A stretch of DNA of 64,000 nt. It comes from Prorocentrum cordatum (lineage: Eukaryota > Sar > Dinophyceae > Prorocentrales > Prorocentraceae). Of the stretch, positions 40,438-53,800 are shown in pieces. Position 1 is the first letter of the stretch. Every line of letters begins with the position of its first letter. The position numbers and the translations under genes were made by a program. The DNA lies in NCBI GenBank assembly GCA_963575745.1, contig CAUYUJ010017819.1, positions 1 to 64,000 on the forward strand, read 5' to 3'. The notes below the pieces were generated by a model. The model was given only the letters and a program-made list of their open reading frames with translations. It made no database searches and was not told where the DNA came from.

Positions 40438-40640
40438 TGGAGCCGATGCCCCGATAAAACGCGGAGTGGCCAGTTTGGGGCCACAGTGGAACCCCACGCA
40501 AAGAAGCACCCTGCGTGCCTCCAGGGTGCCCTGGGTTTCTGGGGTCTCGATGGTTTGGCGGTGGAAAGCCGTGACGTTCCCACACCAAACACCAATGGAT
40601 GTCCTGGGGTCCCAGGGTTGGGTTTCTTGTGGAAGGCTTC

Positions 40641-41178
40641 TCGTGGCCGAGCTCCTACTGTATTCTCGGCTTCTGGGGCCGTCGCAAAATTATTCAGAAC
40701 GAGTCGCTGGCCCAGCAGAAGTGTTCCAGACCTCTGGGGGTCCGCGCATCGATCAAAATGGAGCGCCTGATGTCTGGGCCGGAGTGACCTCGGTGCGGGC
40801 CCACAGTCCGGGCCGCCCAATGGGGGTCGGAGCAGATTGGGTCGGAAGATTGCGCCTTGGCGATGCATCCGCGATGCGGCGCGATCTGGAGCCAGACTTG
40901 CTCCGCCCTTCGTGGCCGAGCTCCTACTGTATTCTCGGCTTCTGGGGCCGTCGCAAAATTATTCAGAACGAGTCGCTGGCCCAGCAGAAGTGTTCCAGAC
41001 CTCTGGGGGTCCGCGCATCGATCAAAATGGAGCGCCTGATGTCTGGGCCGGAGTGACCTCGGTGCGGGCCCACAGTCCGGGCCGCCCAATGGGGGTCGGA
41101 GCAGATTGGGTCGGAAGATTGCGCCTTGGCGATGCATCCGCGATGCGGCGCGATCTGGAGCCAGACTTGCTCCGCCCC
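40641..41178 (+). repeat. Perfect tandem duplication, 269 bp x 2
   Basis: 40641-40908 and 40910-41177 are identical by eye. The unit runs from CGTGGCCGAGCTCCTACTGT to the middle of a family D element (AGACTTGCTCCGCCC). No degradation: very recent event, or an assembly artefact. Confidence 0.93.
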
Positions 41179-41388
41179 GACATCGCCGACGCGCCGCCGA
41201 CGTATCGGCGATGCGGTGTGATCCTCCGACCCAAATCTACTTCGGTCTCGTCTGGGCGGCCTCCACACGGGCCCCCCCCCCCTCCAGTACTGGCCGGTGC
41301 GCTTGGATTTGCCCCTCCTCCCCCGCGCGGCCCCTGAAGCTGTGCGCTGGAGGTCACCCTTGCGTAGGGCCGCGCGTGTAGCCGATGA
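40775..41388. mobile_element. Family O element interrupted by family D and the duplication
   Basis: GGAGTGACCTCGGTGCGGGC at the left, GCTGGAGGTCACCCTTGCGT at the right. A family D element (GGGGTCGGAGCAGATTGGGT to CGGTGTGATCCTCCGACCC) lies between. Confidence 0.7.
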
Positions 41389-41548
41389 GGCGGCCTCGAG
41401 TACTTCGACTTTTCTGACCACGCCATCATGGTGTCCGTGCCGTGCAACGTGACCGAAGTTGTGCCGCCCGCAGGATAGCACCGCTCTTCCTCCTCCTCCT
41501 CCAGCTGGCGGTGGGGAAGTGGGGAAGAGGGGAGGGTGAGGAGCATCA

Positions 41549-41705
41549 GGATACACATGTATGTATGTATGTATGTATGTATGTATGTATGCATGCATGC
41601 ATGCATGCATGCATGCATGCATGTATGTATGTATGTATGTATGTATGTATGTATGTATGTATGTATGTATGTATGTATGTATGTATGTATGTATGTATGT
41701 ATGTA
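41549..41705. repeat. (ATGT)n(ATGC)n(ATGT)n microsatellite
   Basis: About 8 ATGT, 8 ATGC and 22 ATGT units, then TATATATAAAACACGTG. The central GCATGCATGC block is self-complementary. Confidence 0.98.
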
Positions 41706-41779
41706 TATATAAAACACGTGTATATATACATATACATGTATCGGAGTAGGCCGGGGGAGACCCAGAACTGCTGCCTCAG

Positions 41780-42180
41780 GTTCGCATGGGAGGCTGGGAA
41801 GGCCGGGGGGGCTCCAAGAGGGTTCAGAAGGGGCGGAATATCAGGAGGAATACCAGGAGGACGAATTGGGGAGGAATATCAGGAGGACGAAGAGGGGAAG
41901 AGGAGGGGGAAGAGGAGGAGGGACATTGTTCTTGTAATATTATCTTGTTATCTGATTCTCTGGCTCGGGATGGGATGCCGAGGACGAGGAGGGAAGGGGA
42001 GCGCAGGATGAAGAGGGCTCGAGGGGAGGAAGGAGGTGAAGTAGGTGAAGGAGCACAAGGAGGGACACACCGAAGAGCGGGGAAGACAGGGAGGAGGAGG
42101 AGGAGGAGAAGGAGGAGGAAAAAGAGGAGGAGGATGTGAAGGAACAGGGATCCCTTTCAGGGAAACGCTGACGAGGAAAA
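41780..42180. other. Purine-rich stretch, no gene
   Basis: AGGAGGA-type repeats at 41836-41925 and 42060-42140, AT-rich patch at 41926-41955. No supported coding frame. Confidence 0.5.
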
Positions 42181-42239
42181 GGATTCATATAAGATGATGG
42201 GAAGAGGGAGAACGGGAAGAGGATGAGGGTGAGGGGACA

Positions 42240-42495
42240 GCAGTGGACCAGGGATGATGACGGCGATCACGCTGATGATGATGACGATGACTATTCCGAC
42301 GACGCCGACGACGACGACCAACAAGATGTTGATGATGCGGGTGATGCTGAAAAGTACGATGACGATGATGGCGATGGTGATCACGATGCTGATGAGAATG
42401 GTGAATGATGATTGTTGTGATGGTGATGATGAATGTGACCATGACCATGGCGATGACGGGGATGAGGATGACAATGATGAGGATGATCCTGGCCC
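42240..42495. repeat. Degenerate GATGATGG repeat
   Basis: GATGATGAT mixed with GACGACGAC and GGTGATCACGATG. Followed by ATGGTTTTAG at 42528. Confidence 0.8.
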
Positions 42496-42654
42496 TAGCT
42501 AGAACTTGAGCGCGCGCGAAGCGCGCGATGGTTTTAGTATGTATAGATCCTCCAAAGATGGGGAGAGGGTCCCGGGGCCCCCAGAGTGTACTGCTTTCTC
42601 TTCCGGCCGTTTTGGACTTGGCGGGGGTGCCAGACTGCGTCAAAGGAGGGGAAG

Positions 42655-43080
42655 GGGGGGCGACGAGAGGGCCCGAGAGACGTCCAAGAGGGCGCCAAAA
42701 TGGCCCAAGAGCGCTCCAAGAGAGCTTAAGACCGCACATGAACGTTTCAAAATTGGTCCACCATGGCTTGAAGACAGCCCAAGACGGCTCCAAGATGGCC
42801 AATATGCCTCAGGACTCCAACGAGGCACTCGGGAGGCGAAACAAATAGGTTCTTTTGCTATGGTCTTGGAAGGCTTTTCGTGTTCTCGCTGTTTCGTGCT
42901 TCCGACAGTCCAAGAATAGCCCACGAGGCCCCAAACATCAGCCCAGGACGGCCCAGAAGGCACCCCAAAAAGAGGGCGCCACCACGTCGCAGGAGAGCCC
43001 CCCAAAACAGCCCAAGAGTGCCCCAAGACGGCCCACGAGGGGCCCAAGATCGCCCACGAGGGCCCCAAGACGTCCTGTTT
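42655..43080. repeat. CCCAAGACGGCCC minisatellite
   Basis: Loose units of CCAAGACGGCCCACGAGGGG, the complement of the 32995-33580 array, likewise interrupted by an AT-rich island (42840-42910). Confidence 0.8.
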
Positions 43081-43605
43081 CCCCTGTCGCTCTCGGCTTC
43101 CAGGCCCCCGGGCCGTGGGAAAACGTCGCGGGAGGAGGAGCTCGTCCCAGCGGAGGAGCCCCCCGGAGTCCAGGGCCACCGTTTCTGTTGGGGCCCGCCT
43201 CCTTCGCGTCAGCTCGCGTGTCCTTGGTTTCCCCTCGGGGGGGAGGATATCTTCGTTGGGATGCAACTCCTGGGAGGTCAGAGTCTGATTTTGCACTGGT
43301 CCCAAGTCCGGCTCAATCTGGCTTAATCCCGCTGAATCCTGTTTAATCCCGCTGAATCCGGCTAATCCGGTTTAATCCCGCTTAGGCCCTTTCTGGCGTA
43401 ATAGCTTCCAAATGGGGCTTAATATTCCTTAATCATTCCAGCGAAAACCTCCCAGTAGTTGCCTCCTAATTTTCGGACCGTTTAGGAGCCACTTCGGACT
43501 GATTGCAACAACTGGCAACGGACTGAGCGCAGCGCGAACGACTCCTGGTGTAATCCTGCAAGGCGAACGCCACGTTACAACCAGAGGAGCTGGCTTCAGC
43601 CTCCA
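43080..43605 (+). mobile_element. Element DD/CC with nested BB
   Basis: CTCTCGGCTTCCAGGCCCCC, GGGGCCCGCCTCCTTCGCGT, then after BB (43258-43470) GGAGCCACTTCGGACTGATT and GCGAACGCCACGTTACAACC. 49131-49462 is the uninterrupted form. Confidence 0.78.
43258..43470. mobile_element. Element BB, copy 2 (nested)
   Basis: ATGCAACTCCTGGGAGGTCA to AACCTCCCAGTAGTTGCCTC, with an AATCCCGCTG satellite inside. Confidence 0.85.
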
Positions 43606-43990
43606 AGGGCTTGGGGGATGCTCGAGGATTCTTGGAGATTCGCAGGGCTTCAGCTGCCCAGGGCTAGCGGGGGCAGGGGCGTAAAGGCTCGATGCCGGAG
43701 GTCCCCCCCCGCACCGAGGACGGGTGCCCCCCCCGTCGTGGCATCCCGAGTTTGGCCAGCCCCCCTCTAGGTCGGAGGGAGGAGGAGCGATACCAACACC
43801 ACCAGGGGGCCCACCTCCAGCCAGGAGGTCCACGACGCCTCCCCGAGCTGGATGCTGGGGGTGTCTCGAGCGATAGGGAGGGGGGGGACCGCACCACCAG
43901 GGAGACCTCCCTCTCTCCTCGCACCTCCTCGCCCTGTTGGTGCTGGTGTCGCCTTCCCTCGTCCCTACCAAGTGTTGCCCGTTCCGACTG
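43606..43990. other. No recognised gene
   Basis: C-rich stretch with frames of 74-203 codons on both strands and no domain. CAAGGGCTTGGGGG and CCACCAGGG words recur. Confidence 0.4.
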
Positions 43991-44124
43991 GTTGTCGGGC
44001 CTGTCCCTCTGCAGGAGGAAAATTCAAACATAGTCAACAAATAGTCTGGGGACGGTTTTTTTTTGACTATGTTTGAACATTTTGGGGCACTCTTTGACTA
44101 TTTTTTTTTGTTTGTCCAAATTTC

Positions 44125-44280
44125 GGGGGTGGACAGAACCCCCAACAGTGACACGTCGATTAGTGAATTGTCCGTTTTCGGTTCTCGAGATGGCGCCGTG
44201 GCCGTGATTTCCCAGGCCTGCGCCCGCCAGGTTTGGGCCTCAGGTCGTCTTCACTAAACCACGTGAAACTAATTCCCGAA
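44125..44280. mobile_element. Family I element, copy 2
   Basis: GTGACACGTCGATTAGTGAA, GTCCGTTTTCGGTTCTCGAG and TCTTCACTAAACC. Confidence 0.65.
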
Positions 44281-44290
44281 AATCGGGCGA

Positions 44291-44440
44291 AGAGAACTAT
44301 GCACATGCACCGATCCTGGCAAGGCCCATCTTTGACCCAGGATCGGTGCATATGCCTTCCTGGCCAAGGTAGGAGGGCGTATGCACCGATCCTGGGCTCA
44401 GGATGGGCCTGGCCAGAATCGGTGCATGTGCATAGTTCTC
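44291..44440. mobile_element. Palindromic element N, copy 2
   Basis: AACTATGCACATGCACCGAT and GGTGCATGTGCATAGTT arms, more perfect than copy 1. Confidence 0.88.
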
Positions 44441-44691
44441 TTCCCTCTAGAAAAATCCCCCTGTAGAGAGGACAGGCCCGACGCAAGCGCCGCCCCTTCC
44501 GACGGGGGGGGGGGGGGCCGGCCCGCCCCGGCGAGCGCCCTGGCGCCCCCCGCGCGCACAGGAGCGCGGGGGCCCGCGGAGGAGGGCGAGGGCGGGCCCC
44601 CGGACGCGGGCCGCGCCGCGGAGGGCCGGAGGTGCCGGGCGCTGCTCGAAGCCCCGCCATACTCGGGCCGGACGAAAGGGGGGGATAGGGA

Positions 44692-44839
44692 CCCTGACCT
44701 TCCAGGAGGGCTAAAAAATAGCACCCGACCTAAAAACCTATCCCAGAGCTATTATACGTCTTGGTTTTAGGCTGTTTTGCTCAGCTTTTTAGGTTTTTAG
44801 GTCTCCAGTGCTAAAAAGTAGCTCTCTGGAAGGTCAGGG
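44692..44839 (+). mobile_element. Family C element inserted in a K fragment
   Basis: CCCTGACCTTCCAGGAGGGC to TCTCTGGAAGGTCAGGG. Left flank TCGGGCCGGACGAAAGGGGG (44663) is the left end of family K; the rest of that K copy is gone. Confidence 0.9.
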
Positions 44840-44844
44840 GAAAG

Positions 44845-44935
44845 GAATCGGGGGTGGACAGACCTCCTACCCTGACACGTCGATTCAGGAATTGGCCGTT
44901 TTCGGTTCCCGAGAGGGCGTCGAAACAAGAAATGC
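44845..44935. mobile_element. Family I element, left part
   Basis: GGGGTGGACAGACCTCCTAC, CCTGACACGTCGATTCAGGA and TTTTCGGTTCCCGAGAGGGC, then truncated. Confidence 0.65.
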
Positions 44936-44992
44936 TGCAAAAAGATGGCAAAAAGGAAATGACGCAGAAATGACGCAAAAAGGAACCCCGCC

Positions 44993-45335
44993 GTATTCGG
45001 GCCGGACGAAAAGGGGGGATCGGGTTATGTCGGGCGTGTCCCCCTGCAGGGGGGATTGTCGACGAAAAAATAGAAATACCCCAAAGATATCCCAAAAAGG
45101 TAAAAAAATAGTCAAAAAATAGTCCCCTGATTATTTTTGGGATATTATTTCGATTATTTTTTATGTACTTTTTTACATTTTTTTCGTCAAAAATCCCCCA
45201 GTAGGGGGACAGGCCCGACTTAAGGATAGGGAAAGGGGGGGTACGAAATCTGCTGCATGCAGCTGGTTTCGGCCCCGCCGCCGGGGGGCCCATGCCTCGA
45301 TGCATGGGCGCCTCCTGGCGCCGGGAGGCGCCCAC
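44993..45335. mobile_element. Family K element, left half, with nested G
   Basis: TCGGGCCGGACGAAAAGGGG, interruption 45025-45223, then GGATAGGGAAAGGGGGGG and GCATGCAGCTGGTTTCGGCC. It stops at GGCGCCCACCATG, where a family B element begins. Confidence 0.8.
45025..45223. mobile_element.  Confidence 0.
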
Positions 45336-47585
45336 CATGAGGGGAACAAAAAGTGACATAAACATAAGAACTCGGAGGTCCGCGCGGATTTCTCGGATCG
45401 GCGCTGGGGCCCCCGGCGGCGCCCCCGGCGCCGCCCCTGCCGCGCTCCGCGCGCCAGGGAGGGGGGTCCAGCGCCGATCCGAGAAATCCGCGCGGACCTC
45501 GGAGGTTTTATGTTTATGTCACTTTTTGTTCCCCTACGAGCGCGTTCCACCACTCGCAAAGTGCTCACTCGCAAACGTCCGAGAATCACATGTTGGCATC
45601 GATGTAGTCTATCGTGGACCCCCCGTGGCCGATCCAGGCCATCTGCGAGTAGTCACTCTGCCAGTCGTGGAGCGCGCCGGTCTGACCATGCCCACCCAGG
45701 CCCCCTTGAGCCAGGACAAAAAGATCACGACGGAAGGTGACTGGCCATTTTCAGCCTCTGGGAGCCCTTGCCGGGCCACGGGGGCGTCAAAGAAGGCCTC
45801 GGGATGAGAATCGGGTCTCGGGGAAAGCGTGGAGACCTCTCGGGATCGAGGTTCCGAACAAATCATGGCGTCGGGGGGTCTGGGCACCCAGACGTCCGAG
45901 GATGTGTTTTCTTTCAGTCCTGGCGTTTTTCCTTCATTTCGGCCTGTTGGTTCGTTCTCGGCCCCGGGACCATCAAACATGGATCCGGAACGAATCCCCT
46001 GACCTTCCAGAGAGCTATTTTTTATCACTGGAGACCTAAAAACCTAAAAAGCTGAGCGGAACAGCCTAAAACCAAGACGTAGAATAGCTTTGGGATCGGT
46101 TTTTAAGTCGGGTGCTATGTTTTTAGCCCTCCTGGAAGGTCAGGGTCATTATCCCCAGGGAAAAGGAGTGCGGAGCTCTGGCCCCGCACACGGAAAAATC
46201 ATGTCAGATCAGATGTTGGAGGCTGGTAGGACTCACAAGAGCAAAGGGTGGCGATACCGCTACTCCAGATCTCGTAATAAAGGGAGGGGGGTCTCATTTC
46301 GGGGGGGGTCTCTTCCAGGCTATCTTGGAGGGCCTGGGGTGGTCTGGGGACGATGTCTTGGAGGGATCTCCCACGGCGGGGGGTCTGAAATGGCTTGTCC
46401 TGGAGGGTCCAGACCCCCTCCCTTCTATTACGAAATCTGGAGTACACTTGCCTCGTTTCCACCCTCCTGGGCCTGCTGGAAGGCCCTCGTCGCCACCGCT
46501 GGAGTCGCTTCGAAGGAGAGGTCTGCGGAGAAAGAAGCCGTACCGGTTCCTTTTTGCTGGCTTCCCCAGATAGGGCCCCAGCCCTGGCAGGTCGATCAGC
46601 GACTTGCTGTGCCCTGAGATCCTGATATCGCAACTTTTGCGAGCCGGGCGTTTGCGCCGGGGTTTCGGGCCCTGTATGGGACCCTCATCGATCTGGCAAC
46701 AAAAAAACGATGCAAAAAGATAGGGTCCGGGGCTCCAGTCGTGATTGTTGTCGGGCCGACCGAAAGGGGGGGATAGGGAAAGGGGGGGTCACGAAATCTG
46801 CTGCATGCAGCTGGTTTCGGCCCCGCCGCCGGGCCCACTCCTCGATACGTTGGCGCCTCCCGGCGCCAGAAGGCGCCCGGCAAATCAGCTACGTGAGAGC
46901 TGATTCTCACCCCCCCCTTTGCAATCCCCCCCTTTCGCCCGGCCCGATGTTAGCGATGCGGCAATTGTTCAGGAGGGGAAACAACACACAGACACAATGA
47001 ATCGTCGATTCCTAAGAAAAGATGGGAAAATGTGGGAAGTGGGGGGGAAGACAAACACTCAGAAAATATTGGAAAATATGGGGAATATTTTGATATGTGT
47101 GTACTCCAGATTTCGTAATAAAGAGAGGGGGGACTCATTTCGGGGGGGGGGTCTCTTCCAGGCTATCTTGCAGGGCCTGGGGGGGTCTGGGGACGATGTT
47201 TTGGAGGGATCTCCCACGGGGGGGGGGTCTGCAATGGCTTGTCTTGGAGGGTCCAGACCCCCTCCCTTTTATTACGAAATCCGGAGTATTTGTTTGTGTG
47301 TCCTGGGGCCCCTCCAACTGCTTCCCAACGTCGGACCTCACGGTTTGTCCGCTCTCGGGAAGGCGCCGCGGCCCGCGCTCCTTTTGCAGGCCGGCCGGCG
47401 CCCGCCGCGTCTGGCTCGGGGGACCGCCTCTCCGTCGGGAGGGTGTTCTGCCGTCAGGAGGGGGAAAACACACACACAAAGACACCATTCCTCGTCGATG
47501 CCCTGGAAGAGATGGGAAGATGTGGGAAGTGGGGGGGAAGACGAGGACCCCGAAAATATGGGAAAGCATGGGGAGTCCTGCCATT

Positions 47586-47617
<32 letters not shown>

Positions 47618-50600
47618 CACTTGCGTGTCCCAGGGCCCCTTCATGCCAGGGAGGTCGGGGCGGCGGCCAGGAGGGGGCTGCTGGCCAGGGGCGCGCGGGC
47701 ATCCGGGCCGCGGCCGCGACGAGAGTTCCCCGGCTGGCATGGCCCCCACCCCCTCTGCCTGTCTCGGCACGTCCTCTGCCCCTCCCTCCCCCTTCGCCCG
47801 CGCACCCGCCTCGGGCCCCTCCGCTTCGCGAAGCTTCCATCGTGGGCCGGGTATGGCCAAGACCCCAGGTAAGGGGATCGGAGGTTGATAGACCTCCCAT
47901 CCTGACACGTCGATTAGCGAATTGGCCGTTTTCGGTTCGCGAGGGGGCGTCGCGGCCGTCATTTTTGGGGGTCCAGGTCCGTCGGTTTCGGTCCCAGGCC
48001 GTTTTCACTAAAGGGATGTTTACGAAAGGGAGGCTTGTCCACCGCCGAGGGGACCCAATTAGTGGTAGGGCCCTGGACCCCCTAAATTTGCCAGAATCAC
48101 TAAACCAGGCCTGCCGTAGCTGGTGTTTTCTCGGGTGGCGGCAGCTCCGGTAGTGGAACAGGGTGGGGGGGCGTCCCCCAGTAAACATCACTAAACCAGG
48201 TCCCACGAAACCGCCCGAGCGGGGGCCGCGGGGGCACCAACCTGGCACCTGGCACCGTGCGTGCAGTGGTGCCCGGGGGTGCGGCCCGTCTCCCAATCCC
48301 ACCGCCATGAAGTCCCTGAAGACGGGATGGGGTGGGCACGAGTGGGCATCTGTGGCCGGCTCAAAATCACAAGCGGCATCGTGGCGTCATCGCTGACCGT
48401 TCTCATTGGCACTCGTTTCGCGCGTGGCAGCATGCTCCCCTCTCCTTGCCTTGGATGCCCCCGAAGGGTGGCCTCCCCACCCACGGAAGGTGGCCGCTGT
48501 GCGTGGAAGCCAACGTCGCGCTGCCCTCCAGCAACGGGACAGGCCTGGCCCCCTCGCGGGCGAGTTTCCGCCCCCAATCGCCCAACGATCGCCGACGGGG
48601 GCCCGAGGACCCGCTCCGCCTGGGGATTTGCGGCCGCGCGGGCCTGTCCCCCTACAGGGGGATTTTCGACGAAAAATAAAACATGCCCCAGGAATATTCC
48701 AAAAATAGTCCCCCCCACCAAAAAAGTCTGGGGACTATTTTTTGGTTTTGTTTTGTTTTACACTTTTGGGTTTTTTGGGGGGTATTTTTTTCCGTCGAAA
48801 ATCCCCATGTAGGGGGACAGGCCCGACATAACGCTATCGGAGGCCTCTCGCCGATCTGTCGGCGACGCATCGCCGATCCCAGGTCCATGTTTCACCCCTT
48901 CCCTGGGACGGCCCCGCCCCCTAACAGTCTCCCCCTCAGCCCCGAGCAAGTCTTGCCGTTCGGAGAAGAGGGGGAATGTGAGGAGTAGGTGCACCCCCAG
49001 GGGGCTATCCGGACGCACCCGTATCGAGGGCGGTTCCCTCCCGCCGTGACTCCCCGAGATTGGCCCCGAATTTTCTGGCCCAGTCGAAGGCCCCCAAAAG
49101 TCGTGGATTGGGGTCGCCATGTCACCTCGGCACAAACGGAAGGGTCTCTCGGCTTCCGGGCCCGGGGCCGTGGTAAAACGGTGCGGGAGGAAGAGTTCGT
49201 CCCAGCGGGAAAGCCCCTGGGTCCACGGCCCCCGTTTCCGTTGGGGCCCGCCTCTTTCACGGCAGCTCCCGTGTCCTTGGCACCTCTTGAGGGGGAGAAT
49301 ATGACCGACCCCAACCGCTCCGGACCGATGAGGAGCCACTTCGGACTGATTATTAACACTGGAGACGCACTGTTCGCAACGTGCATGATTCCTCATGTAA
49401 TCCTACAGTGCGAACGCCGGATTACAACCAGGGGCGTTTGCTTCAGCTTGCCAGGGCTTGTGAGGACTCCTGGAGGATTCTTAAAGGATTCGTGAAGGAT
49501 TTCCGAAGGATCCATGAAGGATTTTCTTGACGAATTCGTGCAAGGATTCCTCAAGTATTTCGTCAGGATTCCTGAGGGTTTCCTCAAGGATTCCTGAAGG
49601 ACTCCTGAAGGATTCCTGAAGGATTCCTGAAGGAGTCCCGACGGTTCCCTGGAGGAGTCTTGACAAAGATTCCTGAAGGTTTCATGCAGGATCTCTGAAG
49701 GATTACAGCAGGATTCCTGAAGGATTCCTGCGGGACTCCTAACGGATGTTTGGAGGATTCCTGAAGGATTCTGCAGGTTTCCCGCTAGCTTCTGGAGGCT
49801 TCCCGGCCGATTTTTTCAGACTATCAGAAGGATTATTGATGAATCCGATTTTTCAGATTTTCAAAAGGATTCTTGATACATCCTGAAGGATTCTTGGAGG
49901 CTCCTGAGGAATTCTTTCATGATTCCGGCAGAATGCTTGAGGATTCTTGAGAGTTGTTTTGCAGATTACTCGAGGATTCCGGAAGGATTCCCAAAGGATC
50001 CTTGAACGGTCCTTGAAGATGTTGCATGATGTTTGTTGGATTTTTGGGCATTTGTTATGGAATTCTGATGATTGTTGAAGGATTCGTGATGATGCCTGAA
50101 TGATTCTTGAGGGTCCTGAAGTTTTCCTGCAGGATTCCTGAAGGATTCTTGCGGGATTCTTCTACGATTCCTGCAGGATCCCTTAGGATTCCCGAAGGAT
50201 TCCCGAAGAATTCCTGAACGATGCTTAACGGATTCCTAACAGAAGCTCCCCATATTTCTTTTCTGTTCGTGGCTCGGTTTCATCCAGGGCGCCTGTCGGG
50301 CCCAAACAGGCCTCCATGGGCCAGAGGACGAAACGGGCCTCCAGGGGCCAGATGACGTCATCTGGTGGCGTCGTCACTCCTCATGCGTTCTCCGTCGTGG
50401 TCGTGCTGTCAGTCGTCGGTCTTCAGTGGTCCATCGTCGTCGTGCTCTCTCGCGTGCGCGCCGCCGCCCGTAGGAGATGCGAAGACAGGGATGTGTAGGA
50501 TGTGTAGGATGAGGAGGACGATGAGGAGGAAAAATGGATAGGAGGAGGAGGAGGAGGAGGAGGAGGAGGAGGAGGAGGAGGAGGAGGAGGAGGAGGAGGA

Positions 50601-50726
50601 GGAGGAAGGGAAAAGGGAGGAGGAGGAGGAAGGGAAGAGGGAGGAGGAGGAGGAGGAGGAGGAGGAGGAGGACCATTTGGAGGAGGAGGGGGGATGAGGA
50701 GGACTGCATGATGAATGTGATGATGT

Positions 50727-50812
<86 letters not shown>

Positions 50813-53800
50813 GCCATGATCATTATGATGATGGTGATGATGGTAAGTGTACTGCTGATGGTGGTGGTGAAGGTGGTTGTGATGATGATTGGGGATAATG
50901 AGGGCGACGCGGGGCATGACGGGGGAATTGCAAACATGGAGGAGGAGATGTTGGAGGAAATGGACGGGCAACAAGGAGGAGGAGAAGCACATTGAGGATA
51001 GCATGGGTCGGAGCTGATGATGATGGTTGTTGTGGCGATCTTGTTGATGATGGTGGTGGTGTTGGTGATGGTGACGTTGATGGTGATGATGAGATTGACG
51101 ATGCTTATGATGCTGATGATGACGACGAGATGCTTATGATGAAGAGGATGATGATGATGTTGATGCTGATGCTGCTGGTGATGATGATGATGGTAATGAT
51201 GATACGACGATGCTGTCTATGATGATGCATGGTAATGGTGATGCTGATGCTGATTATGATCAGATGACGGTGGTGAACAGTAGTAGGGGGATTTAAATTG
51301 TGATGCTCAGGCTGACGATTGTCATAGTGATGCTGGTGATACCGTCGATGGTGATGATAGCTCATACCTAGTGGCCTTCGGTCCATCCCGCCTCCGTGTC
51401 GGGGTTGTGTGTCAGAGGCCTCTGGGGATACGATTTAGGGTCTCGTGGGAAGCCTCTGGAAAGCTTCTTCTGGGAGGCACTTCTGAGGCCTGCTGAAGCC
51501 TTCTGGGGCTCTTGTGGGTCTCTGGGGCCCGTCTTGGGGCCTCCTCGGGGCCTCTGCGGAGCCCGGTCGAGAGATCATTTCCACGGTCGAGCTAAAGTAC
51601 ATGTGTTTTGTCGTTTTGCAGAGATCACGGTCGAGGTGGCGAACCGTCGGCGATCAGACGCATCACAAATGCTTTTTCAAATTTCAGCCGAAAGGCTTGA
51701 GGGAGCTCGCTGCATCCATAAGCGCTCTTATGCTTCCTCCCTTCGTCGGCAGCTGATTGAGGCGTCCCAAAAGCGTCGCAACCACGTCGGACCGATCTCA
51801 ACCGGTTGCCGTCGGTCCGAAGTGGTTGCGATCGGTCATGCTCCCGGGGGGGGGGGGTCGAGCGGGGGCGCAAGGCTCTGAAAGGGTCACGTGGGGGTCG
51901 AAGAGCTGCGCGCCGGAATCTCGCGCCTTCCCCGCGGCCCCGGCGCGACCGCTGCGCGACCCTCGCGCGGACTCTGTGGCCGCGCCGCCGGGGCGCTGAG
52001 TTGCAATAGGGTTGGCGCTGGGACCCGTTTCCGTCGGGACCCGTTTCCCTCACGGCAGCTCTTGTGCTCCCGGTCTCCGCTCGGAGGGGTGGGTGAAATT
52101 TAGGGGGTCGGATCGCACGCACCGGCAAACCAACCTCAAGTCGGGCATTTCCCTCTACAGGAGGAATGTTCAAGAACAGTAACATGTTGCTTTGGTGGCG
52201 ATGTGTCTTGCTTTTCTGTTGGGTGGCGATGCTTGATGATTGCTTGCCTAGCTTAAAGACTCTTCTTCCAAAATCCGCCTGCAGAAGGACATGCCCGATC
52301 TCACACCAATCTTGCCTGGGCGAGGCCAGCCCGGGGCCCCTGCCTGGTGCGCGCACCCTCGCGACCAGGCCAGGAATCGGGGGCCCCCGAAGGGGGTGGT
52401 GACCACACCCTGCGCTGAGTCGGTGGGGATCCGGGGCCACCGCACGGTTTTGGGACTCGAGGCCTTCTCCGAGGACGTGTCGGGCGACTGGGGCCTCCGG
52501 GGTCCCAACAAACAGTGCGGTGACGGACCGTGCGGTGGGGTCTTGGGGGGATGTCGATGTCACCGCACGGTCTGTCACCGCACCGCTTCGGGACCCCCAA
52601 AGGAAGGGCGTCGTGCGCACCGGGGGGGACGGGGGCTCGGATCGCGCGCACCGGCACAACACCACTCTCGAGTCGGGCATGCTCCTCGGGTACAGGAGGG
52701 ATGCTCAAGAATAGCTGGAGGACCTGCCCGACCTCACACCAATCTTGGCTGGACGAAGCCAGTCGAGGGCCCCGGCCTGGTGCGCACACCTTCGCGATCA
52801 GGCCCAAGACGGGCGTCGTGCGCACCCAAGCCGCTTGAGGACCAAGGGTGGTGAGCGGGTTCCCTAATAACCCCCCGCCGGGCCAGCAGAGTAGACAGCG
52901 CTGTTGATTCCATCTCCTCCCATTCATCTCTTGCGTGTGCGGGAGGAGGGGACCCAGACCCCCAACGTTCACTTTGGAGGTCTCGACCCATTCCCCCCAG
53001 GACTTGTTTTTCATCCCGAGTCGTTCTTTCACGGTCCCGAGGCCCGGTAAGAAGGGCCCCCCGAGACCCAAAATAGTAAGCAACTTTGCGTCGTGATTTG
53101 TTTCACGACTCGAGGGGGGTCTGGGGATGAGGGGTGGGGGGGGGTCGCGCGCACCAGCACACCAATCTCAAGTCGGGCATGTCCCTCTACAGGGGGAATG
53201 CTCAAGAATAGTAAACTTGTTGGTTTGGTGACGAGTTGTTCTGCTTTTTTGTTTGGGGGGCTATATGTTTGAGCATGTCCTGCCTGTCCAAAACTCTCCT
53301 TCCCAAATCCACCAATCGCCAATCTTGGCTGGGCGAGGCCAATCCAAAACTCTCCTTCCAAAACTCTCCTTCCAAAATCCAAGAGCACTTCTTTCAGGAG
53401 GGGAAAAAACACACAGACACAATTTTAATCGTCCACTCCCAGGAAATATAGGAAAATCAGGGAAGTGGGGGGAAAGACAAGAACCCAGGAAATATGGGAA
53501 AAGATCGGGAATCTTCTTATTTGTGTGTATTTCTGTGTGTGTCCTGGGGCCCCTTGATTCTTGCCTACCCAAAACTCTCCTTCCCAAATCCACCAACCAC
53601 CAATCCTGGCTGGACGAGGCCCCTCCAGGGGCCCCCCCCGGCCCGGCGTGCGCACGCCCCCGCGCCCCCCGGGCCAAGGAGGAAGGGCATCGTGCGCACC
53701 GCTGCCGTGCTCTCCTGGCCTCTCCCCCCCTGGGAGGCATGGCTGGACCTCAACGCTGTCTTGCTCCTCCTCCTCCTCCTCCTCCTCCTCCTCCTCCTCC

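Larger units (their letters stand above)
43993..44483. mobile_element. Family G element interrupted by I and N
   Basis: Left GTCGGGCCTGTCCCTCTGCA, right AAAAATCCCCCTGTAGAG..GACAGGCCCGAC. Family I (44125-44280) and N (44291-44440) sit between. Confidence 0.72.
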